From positions 810,521 through 874,520 of the forward strand of contig NZ_BMRA01000001.1 in NCBI RefSeq assembly GCF_014648395.1: DNA of 64,000 bases. Direction: 5' to 3'. Source of the DNA: Micromonospora fulviviridis. Lineage in GTDB: Bacteria; Actinomycetota; Actinomycetes; Mycobacteriales; Micromonosporaceae. Positions 16,024 to 24,439 of the stretch are shown here, piece after piece. A program made the position numbers and the translations under genes. The number at the start of each line of letters is the position of its first letter. The first letter of the stretch is position 1. Below the pieces are notes generated by a model. It was given only the letters and a program-made list of their open reading frames with translations, was not told where the DNA came from and searched no databases.

Positions 16024-17346
16024 TCAGCGCAGCCAGACCGGCTCGGTGCCCGGCACCTCCAGCGGGGGCGGGTAGTCCAGCGCCGCGCGCGCCCGCTCGG
16101 GGAGCCGCCACGGCTGGTGCACCGCCTTCCCCCCGATCGAGGCCAGCTCCGGCACGTACCGGCGGACGTACGCGCCGTCGGGGTCGTAGCGTTCGGCCTG
16201 GCGGACCGGGTTGAAGCCACGGTGCGGCCGGGCGTCGTTCCCGGTGCCGGCCACCCACTGCCAGTTGCCCGAGTTGTCGGCCACGTCGCCGTCGAGCAGC
16301 CAGCGGAAGAAGACCGCCACCCCGGACCGCCAGTCCAGCCGTAGGTGCTTGGTCAGGTAGCCGGCGGTGATCAGCCGGGCCCGGTTGTGCATCCAGCCCT
16401 CGGCGCGCAGCTGCCGCATCCCGGCGTCCACGATGGGCATCCCGGTCCGCCCCTCGGTCCAGGCGTCGAGCGCGTGCTGGTCGTACCGCCAGTCCTCCTG
16501 CGCCCCGCGCCGGTAGGCCCGGGAGGAGAGGTCGGGGAAGGCGTCGGTGACCTGGTGGTAGAAGTCCCGCCAGCAGAGCTGCCGGACGAACGGCCCGCTC
16601 CGGTCGCCGGCCCGGTTCGCCACGGCCAGCGGCGAGAGGCAGCCGAAGCGCAGGTAGGGGCTGAGCCGGGAGGTGTCGTCGCCGGCCATGTCGTCGTGGA
16701 TGTCGTCATATTGACCCAGGGTGGGCAGCCACCCGGTGAGGCGGCGCCGGGCCACGCTCTCCCCGCCGACCGCGGCGTCCGGGGAGTCGCCGCCGGGCGG
16801 GTCGGGCAGCCGGCCCGGATCGACGCCGTCGGGCAGCCGCACCCGCCTCGGTGCGGCCAACTCCTCCCGCACCTTCGCCCCCTGCCAGGCCCGGAAGTAG
16901 GGGCTGAACACCTTGTAGTGGTCGCCGCCCGCGGGCCGGAGGTCGCCCGGCTCGACGATCGTGAGACCGGGGAAGAGCCGGAGGGACATCCGCTGCCGGT
17001 CGCACTCCTCGCGCAGCCGGCGCTCGCGACGCCGGGCGTAACGGCTCACGTCGGCGGAGAGGCCGATCCCCTCGGCGCCGACCGCGCGGGCCAGCTTGAC
17101 GGTCTCGGCCACCGGGTCACCGCGCCGGACCACCAGGTCGCCGCCGCGCTTCCGGAGCGCCTCGCGCAGCTCGGCCAGGCTCTGGTGCAGGAACCGGGTG
17201 CGGTTCGGGGAGAGCCCCTGCAGCGCCGGGTCGAGGACGTGGAGCGGCACCACCCGGTCGAACGCCGAACACGCCGACGCCAGCGCCGGGTGGTCGTGCA
17301 CCCGCAGGTCGCGGGTGAGGAGCACGACCGCCGTGCGGTCGCTCAC
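16024..17346 (-). CDS. phr: Deoxyribodipyrimidine photolyase (class I, cryptochrome/photolyase family)
   Basis: 440 residues. The N-terminal alpha/beta antenna domain begins with RTAVVLLTRDLRVHDHPAL; the C-terminal FAD domain contains FVRQLCWRDFYHQV, GRTGMPIVDAGMRQL, GWMHNRARL and WRSGVAVFFRWLLDGD, all typical of CPD photolyases. It uses light to split pyrimidine dimers. The GTG start overlaps the stop of the phytoene synthase gene by 4 nt, so repair and carotenoid synthesis are translationally coupled. That supports light-induced control of the whole block. Confidence 0.93.
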   Translation of the reverse strand: MSDRTAVVLLTRDLRVHDHPALASACSAFDRVVPLHVLDPALQGLSPNRTRFLHQSLAELREALRKRGGDLVVRRGDPVAETVKLARAVGAEGIGLSADVSRYARRRERRLREECDRQRMSLRLFPGLTIVEPGDLRPAGGDHYKVFSPYFRAWQGAKVREELAAPRRVRLPDGVDPGRLPDPPGGDSPDAAVGGESVARRRLTGWLPTLGQYDDIHDDMAGDDTSRLSPYLRFGCLSPLAVANRAGDRSGPFVRQLCWRDFYHQVTDAFPDLSSRAYRRGAQEDWRYDQHALDAWTEGRTGMPIVDAGMRQLRAEGWMHNRARLITAGYLTKHLRLDWRSGVAVFFRWLLDGDVADNSGNWQWVAGTGNDARPHRGFNPVRQAERYDPDGAYVRRYVPELASIGGKAVHQPWRLPERARAALDYPPPLEVPGTEPVWLR

Positions 17347-18269
17347 GCGACCAGGGCCGGCCGGAGGGCGGGGCCGGGGATCCGCACCGGCGCGCCGGCC
17401 GGGGTGAGCAGCGCCCGCGCGGCCACCGCCATCCGCCGCCGCCGGGGTACGAGGGCCCGGCGGGTGAACACGTCGAAGTCCTGGGCGGCCACCTCGTCGA
17501 GGATCCCGCCGTAGAGCGCGTACGCGGTGCGCATGCAGGCCTGCGAGGCCGGCGCGAGCAGCGGGATGCCGGGCGCGGCGGCTTCGTAGTGGGCCTGGGC
17601 GCGGGCCACCTCGTACTCGATCAGCTCGCGCAGCCGTGGGGTGGTGCGGCCGGCGGCCCGGGCGGCGAGCAGGCCCTCCCGGGTGACGTCGAACCGCGCC
17701 AGGTCCTCGTCCGGCAGGTAGGTCCGCCCCCGGTCCAGGTCCTCGGCCACGTCCCGGATGAAGTTGGTGAGCTGGAAGGCGAAGCCGAGCTGGCGGGCCG
17801 GCTCCCGGGCGGCGGCCGGATCGGAGCTGCCCAGGATCGGCAGCATCATGGTGCCGATGACTGCGGCCGAGCCCTCCATGTAGTCGAGCAGGTCGTCGTA
17901 CGTCGGGTAGGACCTGACGGTGAGGTCCATCGCCATGCTGCGCAGAAACGACGCGAAGTCGCCGCGGTCCAGGTCGAAGACGGCGATGGTGTGCAGCACG
18001 GCGGGGAGCAGCGGGTCGTCGACCGGCTCGCCGTGCAGGCCAGCGACGAAGCGGGCGGACCACTCCTCCAGCCGGGCGGCCCGCTCGGCCGGCGGCAGTT
18101 CCTCGGTGCGGTCGACGATCTCGTCGGCGTAGCGGGTGAATCCGTAGAGGGCGTGCACGTGCCGCCGTTTCCAGGCGGGCAGCAACCGGGTGGCGAGATA
18201 GTAGGTACGGCCGTGACGCCGGTGCAGCTCGCGGCAACGCTCATAGGCAGCGGTGAGATCCGTGTCCAC
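17343..18269 (-). CDS. crtB: Phytoene synthase
   Basis: About 308 residues of the squalene/phytoene synthase family, which joins two GGPP molecules into phytoene. The two Asp-rich motifs are visible: YADEIVDRTEE (about residues 45-55) and the region QLTNFIRDVAEDLDRGRTYLP (about 160-180). The GTG at 18269 is preferred over the upstream ATG because GGAGGAGG lies five bases before it. It is the first gene of a minus-strand operon with photolyase and is divergent from crtE across about 64 bp. Confidence 0.9.
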   Translation of the reverse strand: MDTDLTAAYERCRELHRRHGRTYYLATRLLPAWKRRHVHALYGFTRYADEIVDRTEELPPAERAARLEEWSARFVAGLHGEPVDDPLLPAVLHTIAVFDLDRGDFASFLRSMAMDLTVRSYPTYDDLLDYMEGSAAVIGTMMLPILGSSDPAAAREPARQLGFAFQLTNFIRDVAEDLDRGRTYLPDEDLARFDVTREGLLAARAAGRTTPRLRELIEYEVARAQAHYEAAAPGIPLLAPASQACMRTAYALYGGILDEVAAQDFDVFTRRALVPRRRRMAVAARALLTPAGAPVRIPGPALRPALVA

Positions 18270-18333
18270 CGGCCCTCCTCCAATTCGACGCAGCAATCGA
18301 CGCAACTCGCAACTCTAGGGTACGCTCGCCCCC
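18270..18333. promoter_or_regulatory. Divergent crtB/crtE control region with direct repeats
   Basis: Between the crtB GTG and the crtE ATG there are two copies of TCGACGCA starting 12 bp apart (18285 and 18297) and two tandem copies of GCAACTC (18302 and 18309). TACGCT at 18321-18326 sits 7 bp before the crtE ATG. The short repeats are candidate binding sites for the CarH/LitR-like regulator encoded downstream. Confidence 0.5.
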
Positions 18334-19491
18334 ATGGCCAACGACGCAGTTGCGGGTAGTTCGCTCCGGGTGGTCGCGCCGGCTCAGCCCGGAGCGTCGG
18401 ACGATCCGGTCCGCGGCGTACTGGCCGCTTTCACGAACGACCTGGTGAACGGGGTCGACGAGACCCTCGCGGCGTTCCTGGCCACCGAGGTCGACTCGCT
18501 CGCCGAGATCGACGCGGCGATGGGCGGGTTCGCCGCGACGGCCCGCGACTGCGTGCTGGCCGGCGGCAAGCGGGTCCGGCCGACCTTCGCGTACTGGGGC
18601 TGGCGCGGGCTGGCCGGCGGCGACGCGCCGCTGCCCTCGGTGCTGCCGGCGCTCGCCGCGCTGGAACTGCTGCACACCTTCGCGCTGGTGCACGACGACG
18701 TGATGGACGCCTCCGACACCCGGCGCGGCCGGCCGACCGCGCACCGGGCCGCCGCCGACCGGCACCGGGCCGCCGGGCACACCGGCGACCCCGAACGGTA
18801 CGGCGAGGCCGTCGCCGTGCTCATCGGCGACCTCTGCCTGGTCTGGGCCGACCGGCTGATGGCGCACGCGACCGTGCCGCCGGCCCGGATGCTCGACGTG
18901 CGCCGCTGCTACGACCAGATGCGGGTGGAGACCGTCGCCGGGCAGTTCCTCGACGTGCTGGGCGAGCACGACGCGGCGCACTGGTCGGTGGACCGGGCGC
19001 TGCGGGTGGCCCGCTACAAGACGGCCGGCTACACCGTCCAGCGACCGCTGCTCTTCGGCGCCGCCCTGGCCGGGGCCGAGGCGGACACCCCGCTGATCGC
19101 CGCATACACCCGCTACGGGCTGGCCGTCGGCGAGGCGTTCCAGCTCCGGGACGACCTGCTCGGGGTCTACGGCGACCCGGCCACCACCGGCAAGCCGGCC
19201 GGTGACGACCTGCGGACCGGCAAGCCCACCGTGCTGCTGACGCTGGCGCGGCAGTTGGCCGACCCGGCCCAGCGCCGCGCCCTGGAACGGGCCGGCGCGG
19301 TCACCGAGGCGCGCGAGGTGGCGCGCCTGGCCGACCTGGTCCGGGAGACCGGGGCGGTGGCCCGGGTCGAGCGGATGATCGCCGACCGGGTGACCGAGGC
19401 GCAGGCGGCGCTCGACACCGCGCCGATCGACGGCACTGCGCGGACCGCGCTGACGGGCCTCGCCACGGCCGCCACCACGCGGCGGGCATGA
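18334..19491 (+). CDS. crtE: Geranylgeranyl diphosphate synthase (polyprenyl synthetase)
   Basis: 385 residues of the trans-isoprenyl diphosphate synthase family. The first Asp-rich motif is LVHDDVMDASDTRRGRP (about residue 113). The second is FQLRDDLLGVYGD, where the last Asp of DDxxD is displaced, as in many bacterial short-chain enzymes. It should supply GGPP to CrtB. TACGCT lies seven bases before the ATG and there is no clear ribosome-binding site. It begins a plus-strand operon crtE-crtI-idi-regulator. Confidence 0.88.
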   Translation: MANDAVAGSSLRVVAPAQPGASDDPVRGVLAAFTNDLVNGVDETLAAFLATEVDSLAEIDAAMGGFAATARDCVLAGGKRVRPTFAYWGWRGLAGGDAPLPSVLPALAALELLHTFALVHDDVMDASDTRRGRPTAHRAAADRHRAAGHTGDPERYGEAVAVLIGDLCLVWADRLMAHATVPPARMLDVRRCYDQMRVETVAGQFLDVLGEHDAAHWSVDRALRVARYKTAGYTVQRPLLFGAALAGAEADTPLIAAYTRYGLAVGEAFQLRDDLLGVYGDPATTGKPAGDDLRTGKPTVLLTLARQLADPAQRRALERAGAVTEAREVARLADLVRETGAVARVERMIADRVTEAQAALDTAPIDGTARTALTGLATAATTRRA

Positions 19492-21002
19492 TGGGCAACT
19501 TCGCGAACAAGGGGGCTGGGATGCGGACCGTGAGCGGGCGCACCGACCGGGTGGTCGTCGTCGGCGCCGGGCTGGGCGGGCTGGCCTGCGCGTTGCACCT
19601 GGCCGGCAGCGGCCGGCAGGTGACCGTGCTCGAACGGGAACCGGTGCCGGGCGGGCGCGCCGGCCGGCTCGGCGTCGACGGGTACGAGTTCGACACCGGG
19701 CCGACCGTGCTCACCATGCCCGACCTGATCGCCGAGGCGCTCGGGGCGGTGGGCGAGGAGCTGAGCGACTGGCTGGACCTGACGCCGCTCGACCCGGCCT
19801 ACCGGGCGTACTACCCGGACGGGTCGACGCTCGACGTCATCACCGACACCACCCGGATGGCCGCCGAGATCGCCCGGGTCTGCGGGCCCCGCGAGGCGGA
19901 CGGCTACCTGCGCTTCGTCGACTACGCGCGCGACCTCTGGCGCTGGGAGCGGGCGGACTTCATCGAGCGCAACCTGGACGCCCCGACCGACCTGCTCACC
20001 GGCAACCTGCTCAGGCTGCTCGCCAACGGCGCCTTCCGGCGGCTCCAGACGAAGATCAACCAGTTCTTCCGGGACCCGCGTACCCAGCGGATCTTCTCCT
20101 TCCAGGCCATGTACGCCGGCCTCACCCCGCACGACGCGCTGGCCATCTACGCGGTCATCGCGTACCTCGACTCGGTGGCCGGGGTGTGCTTCCCGCGCGG
20201 CGGCATCCACGCGGTCTCCCGTGGGATGGCCGGCGCGGCGGAGAAGCACGGCGTGCAGATCCGGTACGGCACCACGGTGACCCGGGTGGAGACCGCGCAC
20301 GGCCGGGCCACCGGCGTGGTCACCGCCGACGGCGAGTTCGTCCCGGCGGACGTCGTGGTGCTCAACCCCGACCTGCCGGTCGCCTACCGGGACCTGTTGC
20401 CGGAGAGCCGGCAACGCGCGCTCACCTACTCGCCCTCCTGCGTGGTGCTGCACGTCGGTTCGACGCAGGGCTACCGCAGGATCGCCCACCACAACATCCA
20501 CTTCGGGCGGTCCTGGAAGGGCACGTTCGACGAGGTGATCCGGCGGGGCGAGCTGATGAGCGACCCGTCCCTGCTGGTGACGAACCCGAGCCGGACCGAC
20601 CCGTCGGTGGCCCCGGCCGGGCGGCACACCTACTACGTGCTCGCCCCGGTGCCCAACCTCCACCGGGCGCCCTTCGACTGGCCGGGTGACCTGACCCGCC
20701 GCTACAGCGACCAGCTCGTGGCGACCCTGGAGGAGCGGGGCTACGTCGGCTTCGGCGACGGCATCGAGGTGCTGCGCGCGGTGACACCTGCCGACTGGGA
20801 GGCGCAGGGCATGGCCGCCGGCACCCCGTTCGCCGCCGCGCACAGCCTCTTCCAGACCGGCCCGTTCCGCCCCTCGAACCTGCACCGGACGCTCGGCAAC
20901 GTGGTCTTCGTCGGCTCCGGCACCCAACCCGGGGTGGGCGTGCCGATGGTCCTGATCAGCGGCAAGCTCGCCGCCTCGCGGATCACCGGGACGACGTCGT
21001 GA
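19488..21002 (+). CDS. crtI: Phytoene desaturase (CrtI family)
   Basis: 504 residues, FAD-dependent. It opens with VVVVGAGLGGLACALHLAGSGRQVTVLE (residues ~20-50), the dinucleotide-binding site of CrtI, and ends with VGSGTQPGVGVPMVLISGKL, the C-terminal CrtI signature. It desaturates phytoene stepwise toward lycopene. The ATG at 19488 overlaps the crtE stop (ATGA); ATG 19521 behind GGGGGCTGGG is an alternative start. No lycopene cyclase is present in the window. Confidence 0.92.
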   Translation: MMGNFANKGAGMRTVSGRTDRVVVVGAGLGGLACALHLAGSGRQVTVLEREPVPGGRAGRLGVDGYEFDTGPTVLTMPDLIAEALGAVGEELSDWLDLTPLDPAYRAYYPDGSTLDVITDTTRMAAEIARVCGPREADGYLRFVDYARDLWRWERADFIERNLDAPTDLLTGNLLRLLANGAFRRLQTKINQFFRDPRTQRIFSFQAMYAGLTPHDALAIYAVIAYLDSVAGVCFPRGGIHAVSRGMAGAAEKHGVQIRYGTTVTRVETAHGRATGVVTADGEFVPADVVVLNPDLPVAYRDLLPESRQRALTYSPSCVVLHVGSTQGYRRIAHHNIHFGRSWKGTFDEVIRRGELMSDPSLLVTNPSRTDPSVAPAGRHTYYVLAPVPNLHRAPFDWPGDLTRRYSDQLVATLEERGYVGFGDGIEVLRAVTPADWEAQGMAAGTPFAAAHSLFQTGPFRPSNLHRTLGNVVFVGSGTQPGVGVPMVLISGKLAASRITGTTS

Positions 21003-21604
21003 CGGCCCGGGAGAAGCACCTGGTCGAGCTGGTCGACGACGGCGGGAAGGTGCTCGGCCAGACCACGGTGGCCGCCGCCCACCAGCCACCCGGACGGCTG
21101 CACCGGGCGTTCTCGGTGCTGCTGGTCGACCCGCGGGGGCGGACCCTGCTCCAGCAGCGGGCCGCCGCCAAGACCCGGTTCCCGCTGCGCTGGGCCAACT
21201 CCTGCTGCGGCCACCCGCTGCCCGGCCAGTCGCTGGCCGAGGCCGCCAACCGCCGCCTCGCCGAGGAACTCGGCGTCGCGCCGGTCGGCCTCACCGAGGT
21301 CGGGGTCTACGTCTACTACGCCGAGGACCCGGCCACCGGTCGGGTCGAGTTCGAGTACGACCACGTGCTGCGCGCCGACGTGCCGGCCGACCTGCCCATC
21401 CGGCCCGATCCCGACGAGGTGGCCACCCTGCGCTGGGTCGACCCGCACGAGCTGGAGCACGAACTGGACGCCGACCCCCGCGCGTACGCGCCCTGGCTCG
21501 GCGGGGTGGTGAACCGGCTGCTGCGGCCGGCCCGTCCCGCCGTCGACGCGTCCCGGGCGGGCGCGCCGGCCGACGAGGTACCGGAGCGGTCGGGTGGCGG
21601 ATGA
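20999..21604 (+). CDS. idi: Isopentenyl-diphosphate delta-isomerase, type I
   Basis: 201 residues of the Nudix-fold type I IPP isomerase, which interconverts IPP and DMAPP. The catalytic Cys is in ANSCCGHPLPGQS (about residue 67), and the metal-binding Glu lies in the EEDPATGRVEFEYDHVL region (about 105-120). The GTG start overlaps the crtI stop by 4 nt, and its 3' end overlaps the next gene by 11 nt. It feeds the dedicated carotenoid precursor supply. Confidence 0.93.
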   Translation: MTAREKHLVELVDDGGKVLGQTTVAAAHQPPGRLHRAFSVLLVDPRGRTLLQQRAAAKTRFPLRWANSCCGHPLPGQSLAEAANRRLAEELGVAPVGLTEVGVYVYYAEDPATGRVEFEYDHVLRADVPADLPIRPDPDEVATLRWVDPHELEHELDADPRAYAPWLGGVVNRLLRPARPAVDASRAGAPADEVPERSGGG

Positions 21605-22541
21605 GGCGCTGAGCGCGGGGGCCGTGGCGCGCCGGCTGGGGGTCGCGGTCACCACGCTGCGCACCTGGCACCAGCGCTACGGCCTCGGTCCCGGCGAGCA
21701 CGTGCCGGGGCACCACCGGCGCTACACGCCGGCCGACCTGGCGCGCCTGGAGATCATGCGGCGGCTCACCGCGGAGGGGGTCGCTCCCGCCGAGGCCGCC
21801 CGCTGGGCCCGGCAGGCGCCGGCCGCCCTGCCCGCCGAGCAGCTCGGGCCGAAGCGGCGGGCCACGGCCGTCCGGGACGGCGGCGGGACGACCATCCCCG
21901 TCGGCCGGGCCGGACCGGTGGCGCGCGGCATGGCCCGCGCCGCCATGCGGTTGGACTCGGTGGCGATCGGCGAGACCGTCGCGCACGCCCTCGCCACCGA
22001 CGGCGTGGTGCGGACCTGGGACGGGCTGCTCCGGCCGGTGCTCGCCGCCATCGGCGAGCGGCACGCCGCCACCGGCGGGCTGATCGAGGTGGAGCACCTG
22101 GTCTCCCGGTGCGTCTCCGAGGCGTTCGCCACCGTGGCCCGGGCGCACCCCACCGCGGGGCCCGCCCGGATCCTGCTCTCCTGCGCCGACGAGGAGCAGC
22201 ACACGCTGCCGCTGGAGGCGCTGGCCGCCGCCCTGGCCGAGGCCGGGGTGGGCTACCGGATGCTGGGCGCCCGGGTGCCGGTGGCCGCCCTGCTCGAGGC
22301 GGTCAACCGGACCGGTCCGGCGGCCGTGGTGCTCTGGTCGCACACCCGGGTCACGGCCGACCCGGACCAGCTCACCGCGGTGCTCGCCGCCCCGCGCCGC
22401 CCGCTGCTGGTGCTCGCCGCCGGGCCGGGCTGGCGGTCCGACACCCTCCCCGCCGGCGTGGTCCGGCCGGTGGACCTCGCCGAGGCGCTGTCGCTGGCGG
22501 TGGCGGTGCGGGACTCCCTGGGCCAGTCGACGACGGGCTGA
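21594..22541 (+). CDS. MerR regulator with B12-binding-like sensor domain (CarH/LitR type)
   Basis: 315 residues: MerR helix-turn-helix (residues ~5-70), a helical bundle (~115-180), and a C-terminal Rossmann-like domain (~190-305) in the arrangement of the coenzyme-B12 photoreceptor CarH/LitR. From memory of Thermus CarH, the Glu-His pair aligns with E167-H168 and the lower axial His with H203. The bundle Trp aligns with H157 and the neighbouring light-state His with A158, so two pocket residues differ. It is embedded in the carotenoid operon, the usual place for such a repressor. B12 dependence is an inference. Confidence 0.8.
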   Translation: MADEALSAGAVARRLGVAVTTLRTWHQRYGLGPGEHVPGHHRRYTPADLARLEIMRRLTAEGVAPAEAARWARQAPAALPAEQLGPKRRATAVRDGGGTTIPVGRAGPVARGMARAAMRLDSVAIGETVAHALATDGVVRTWDGLLRPVLAAIGERHAATGGLIEVEHLVSRCVSEAFATVARAHPTAGPARILLSCADEEQHTLPLEALAAALAEAGVGYRMLGARVPVAALLEAVNRTGPAAVVLWSHTRVTADPDQLTAVLAAPRRPLLVLAAGPGWRSDTLPAGVVRPVDLAEALSLAVAVRDSLGQSTTG

Positions 22542-22616
22542 GGGCCCTCCCCATTCGGCGCGACGTCCACTACGGTCGGAAAGTCCGCCCGACCCGACCC
22601 CCTCTCGGGAGCGACG

Positions 22617-23411
22617 ATGCGTCCACGCGCCGTGCTGGCGTTCGCCCTCGGCCTGGTGCTCCTCCTGGCCGGCTGCGGCGAGCCCGGCAAGACCCCGACC
22701 CAGGCCGGCGCCCCGCCGACCGCCTCGGCCGCCCCGACGCCGCCGAAGACGCCGACCCCGCGGCCCACTCCGAGCCGCACTACCCCGCCGAAGCCGAAGC
22801 TGCGCCCGCTGCCGAAGACCCTGCCCGCCGGGCTGCACCGCACCACCGGCGACCACGGCGTGGCGCTGACCTTCGACGACGGGCCGGACCCCCGGTTCAC
22901 CCCGCAGATCCTCGACCAGCTCCGGGCGGCCCACGTCACGGCGACCTTCTGCCTGGTCGGCAAGCAGGCCCGGCGCTACCCGCAACTGGTGGCCCGGATC
23001 GTCCGCGAGGGTCACCAGCTCTGCAACCACAGCTGGCGGCACGACATCAACCTCGGCCGGCGACCGGTCGCCGAGATCCGGGCCGACCTGGTCCGCACGA
23101 ACCAGGCCATCCGGGCGGCCGCGCCGCAGGCGCCGATCACCTGGTTCCGCCAGCCCGGCGGCCGGTGGACGGCGGAGGAGCTGACCGTGGCCCGCCAGCT
23201 CGGCATGCGCCCCCTGCACTGGAGCGTCGACCCGCAGGACTGGGACCACCCCCCGGCCAAGACGATCATCAAGCGGGTCACGGCGGCGACCCGCCACGGC
23301 TCGATCGTGCTGATGCACGACGCGGGCGGCGACCGGACCCAGACGATCGCCGCCTGCCGGCGCGTGATTCCCGACCTCAAGCGGCGGTTCGGGATCTCCC
23401 GACTCCGGTGA
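22617..23411 (+). CDS. Polysaccharide deacetylase lipoprotein (NodB domain, CE4)
   Basis: 264 residues. A lipoprotein signal ends in LLAGCGEP (Cys at about residue 19), followed by a Pro/Thr-rich linker. The NodB domain (about residues 75-255) has all CE4 motifs: TFDDGPD, HSWRHD, the RQPGG arginine loop and the final LMHDAGG histidine. It probably deacetylates peptidoglycan or another cell-surface N-acetylated glycan outside the membrane. It has no operon partners. Confidence 0.88.
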   Translation: MRPRAVLAFALGLVLLLAGCGEPGKTPTQAGAPPTASAAPTPPKTPTPRPTPSRTTPPKPKLRPLPKTLPAGLHRTTGDHGVALTFDDGPDPRFTPQILDQLRAAHVTATFCLVGKQARRYPQLVARIVREGHQLCNHSWRHDINLGRRPVAEIRADLVRTNQAIRAAAPQAPITWFRQPGGRWTAEELTVARQLGMRPLHWSVDPQDWDHPPAKTIIKRVTAATRHGSIVLMHDAGGDRTQTIAACRRVIPDLKRRFGISRLR

Positions 23412-23472
23412 CACCGCCTCTGAACTGCGGTTTCGCCCGGCAGTGTGCGGGTGGCCATACCGGTTTGGCCGA

Positions 23473-23510
23473 CGCCGGAGGCATGGCATATGCTTCTCAT
23501 GCCTCCGGCG
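23473..23510. terminator. 13-bp perfect hairpin before the tRNA cluster
   Basis: CGCCGGAGGCATG (23473-23485) pairs perfectly with CATGCCTCCGGCG (23498-23510) around a 12-nt loop, 60 bp after the deacetylase stop. No T-run follows. The loop contains TATGCT (23489-23494), 18 bp after TTGGCC (23465-23470), so the same DNA may hold the tRNA operon promoter. Confidence 0.6.
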
Positions 23511-23566
23511 GGGCCGGATGGGAGCAAGTCCGCTTGAAGTTGCGAGTGTGCAATGATGGCGGGGCC

Positions 23567-23639
23567 GCCCTCATCGTCTAGCGGCCCAGGACGCCGCCCT
23601 TTCAAGGCGGTAGCACGGGTTCGAATCCCGTTGGGGGCA
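23567..23639 (+). tRNA. tRNA-Glu (anticodon TTC)
   Basis: A 73-nt cloverleaf. The acceptor GCCCTCA pairs with TGGGGGC, the anticodon loop CTTTCAA gives TTC, and the T arm CGGGTTCGAATCCCG is present. CCA is not encoded. First of three tandem tRNA genes. Confidence 0.96.
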
Positions 23640-23671
23640 CGGTCCGGCTCAGCCGGATGCAACACCAGCCA

Positions 23672-23745
23672 GGTCCTGTGGAGCAGTTGGAGTGCTCGCC
23701 GCCCTGTCAAGGCGGAGGTCGCGGGTTCAAGTCCCGTCAGGACCG
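23672..23745 (+). tRNA. tRNA-Asp (anticodon GTC)
   Basis: The acceptor GGTCCTG pairs with CAGGACC, the anticodon loop CTGTCAA gives GTC, and the T arm CGGGTTCAAGTCCCG is present. CCA is not encoded. Confidence 0.96.
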
Positions 23746-23754
23746 CAAGCGCTG

Positions 23755-23779
23755 ACGCCGCGCCCTTCATGCGCGGCGT
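23755..23779 (+). terminator. Hairpin after tRNA-Asp
   Basis: ACGCCGCGC (23755-23763) and GCGCGGCGT (23771-23779) form a 9-bp perfect stem with a 7-nt loop, followed by TTCTGCG. It may be a weak intrinsic terminator or a processing site between tRNA-Asp and tRNA-Phe. Confidence 0.6.
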
Positions 23780-23820
23780 TCTGCGTATCGGCCCATGCGG
23801 TAGCATGAGCCGAGCAGCAC

Positions 23821-23894
23821 GGCCAGGTAGCTCAGTTGGTACGAGCGTCCGACTGAAAATCGGAAGGTCGGCGGTTCGACCCCGCCCCTGGCCA
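23821..23894 (+). tRNA. tRNA-Phe (anticodon GAA)
   Basis: The acceptor GGCCAGG pairs with CCTGGCC, the anticodon loop CTGAAAA gives GAA, and the T arm GGCGGTTCGACCCCGCC is present. CCA is not encoded. A run of accessory genes begins just downstream. Confidence 0.96.
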
Positions 23895-23918
23895 CATAGC
23901 CTTTCGCCGGGCTACAGG

Positions 23919-23957
23919 AGCGCCGACCAGCGGAAACGCGGTCGGCGCTCTGCTTTT
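23919..23957 (+). terminator. Intrinsic terminator after the tRNA cluster
   Basis: AGCGCCGACC (23919-23928) pairs with GGTCGGCGCT (23940-23949), 11-nt loop, followed by CTGCTTTT. A convincing terminator for the tRNA operon, facing the convergent gene at 24017. Confidence 0.8.
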
Positions 23958-24016
23958 CGCTGCGGAAGACCGTCTGTCCGGTCTGACCCTCGTTGACCCC
24001 CCTTACTTCGGTTGGT

Positions 24017-24379
24017 TCAGACCGGGTCGAGCGAACTGAACTGAATGCCGGCGAGTCGCCAACCGCCAGGCAGTTCGATCCATACCTGGCTCAGCCGGAC
24101 TGTCAGTGTCATCGCTTCACCACGCCAGGTCGCCCGGCTGCGCTGGACGCAGCGCACCATCGCGGCGCGGTCGTAGCGGCGCAGGTCGACTCCGGTTGTC
24201 TCCAGCGAGAGGTAGGCGAAGTCAGCGTGCCGGTCGATCCACTGCCGCTTGTTCAGCAGGTAGCCCCGCTCGCCGATGGACATGAAGTCATCCGCCAGCA
24301 GAGTGTGCAAGCGGTCGGTGTCGGCGTGAAGTTCAGCGTCGTCGAATGCCTGTTGGAGTTCGCGGATGTCAGTTGTCAC
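24017..24379 (-). CDS. SnoaL/DUF4440-like nuclear transport factor 2 family protein
   Basis: 120 residues with the NTF2-fold pattern: two N-terminal helices (IRELQQAFDDAELHADTDRLHTLLADDFMSIGERG) followed by beta strands rich in VRLSQVWI and GGWRLAGIQFS. The fold is used for small-molecule binding or simple enzymatic roles; none can be specified. The GTG at 24379 is preceded by CAGGAT six bases upstream, consistent with leaderless expression. It is the first gene after the tRNA cluster on the opposite strand, and its base composition looks somewhat less GC-rich than the surroundings. Confidence 0.7.
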   Translation of the reverse strand: MTTDIRELQQAFDDAELHADTDRLHTLLADDFMSIGERGYLLNKRQWIDRHADFAYLSLETTGVDLRRYDRAAMVRCVQRSRATWRGEAMTLTVRLSQVWIELPGGWRLAGIQFSSLDPV

Positions 24380-24439
24380 GAGGTGATCCTGTCGCGGTCG
24401 TCGGTCGGTCAGATCGCCGAGAAGTGCCGATGGCAGTGT

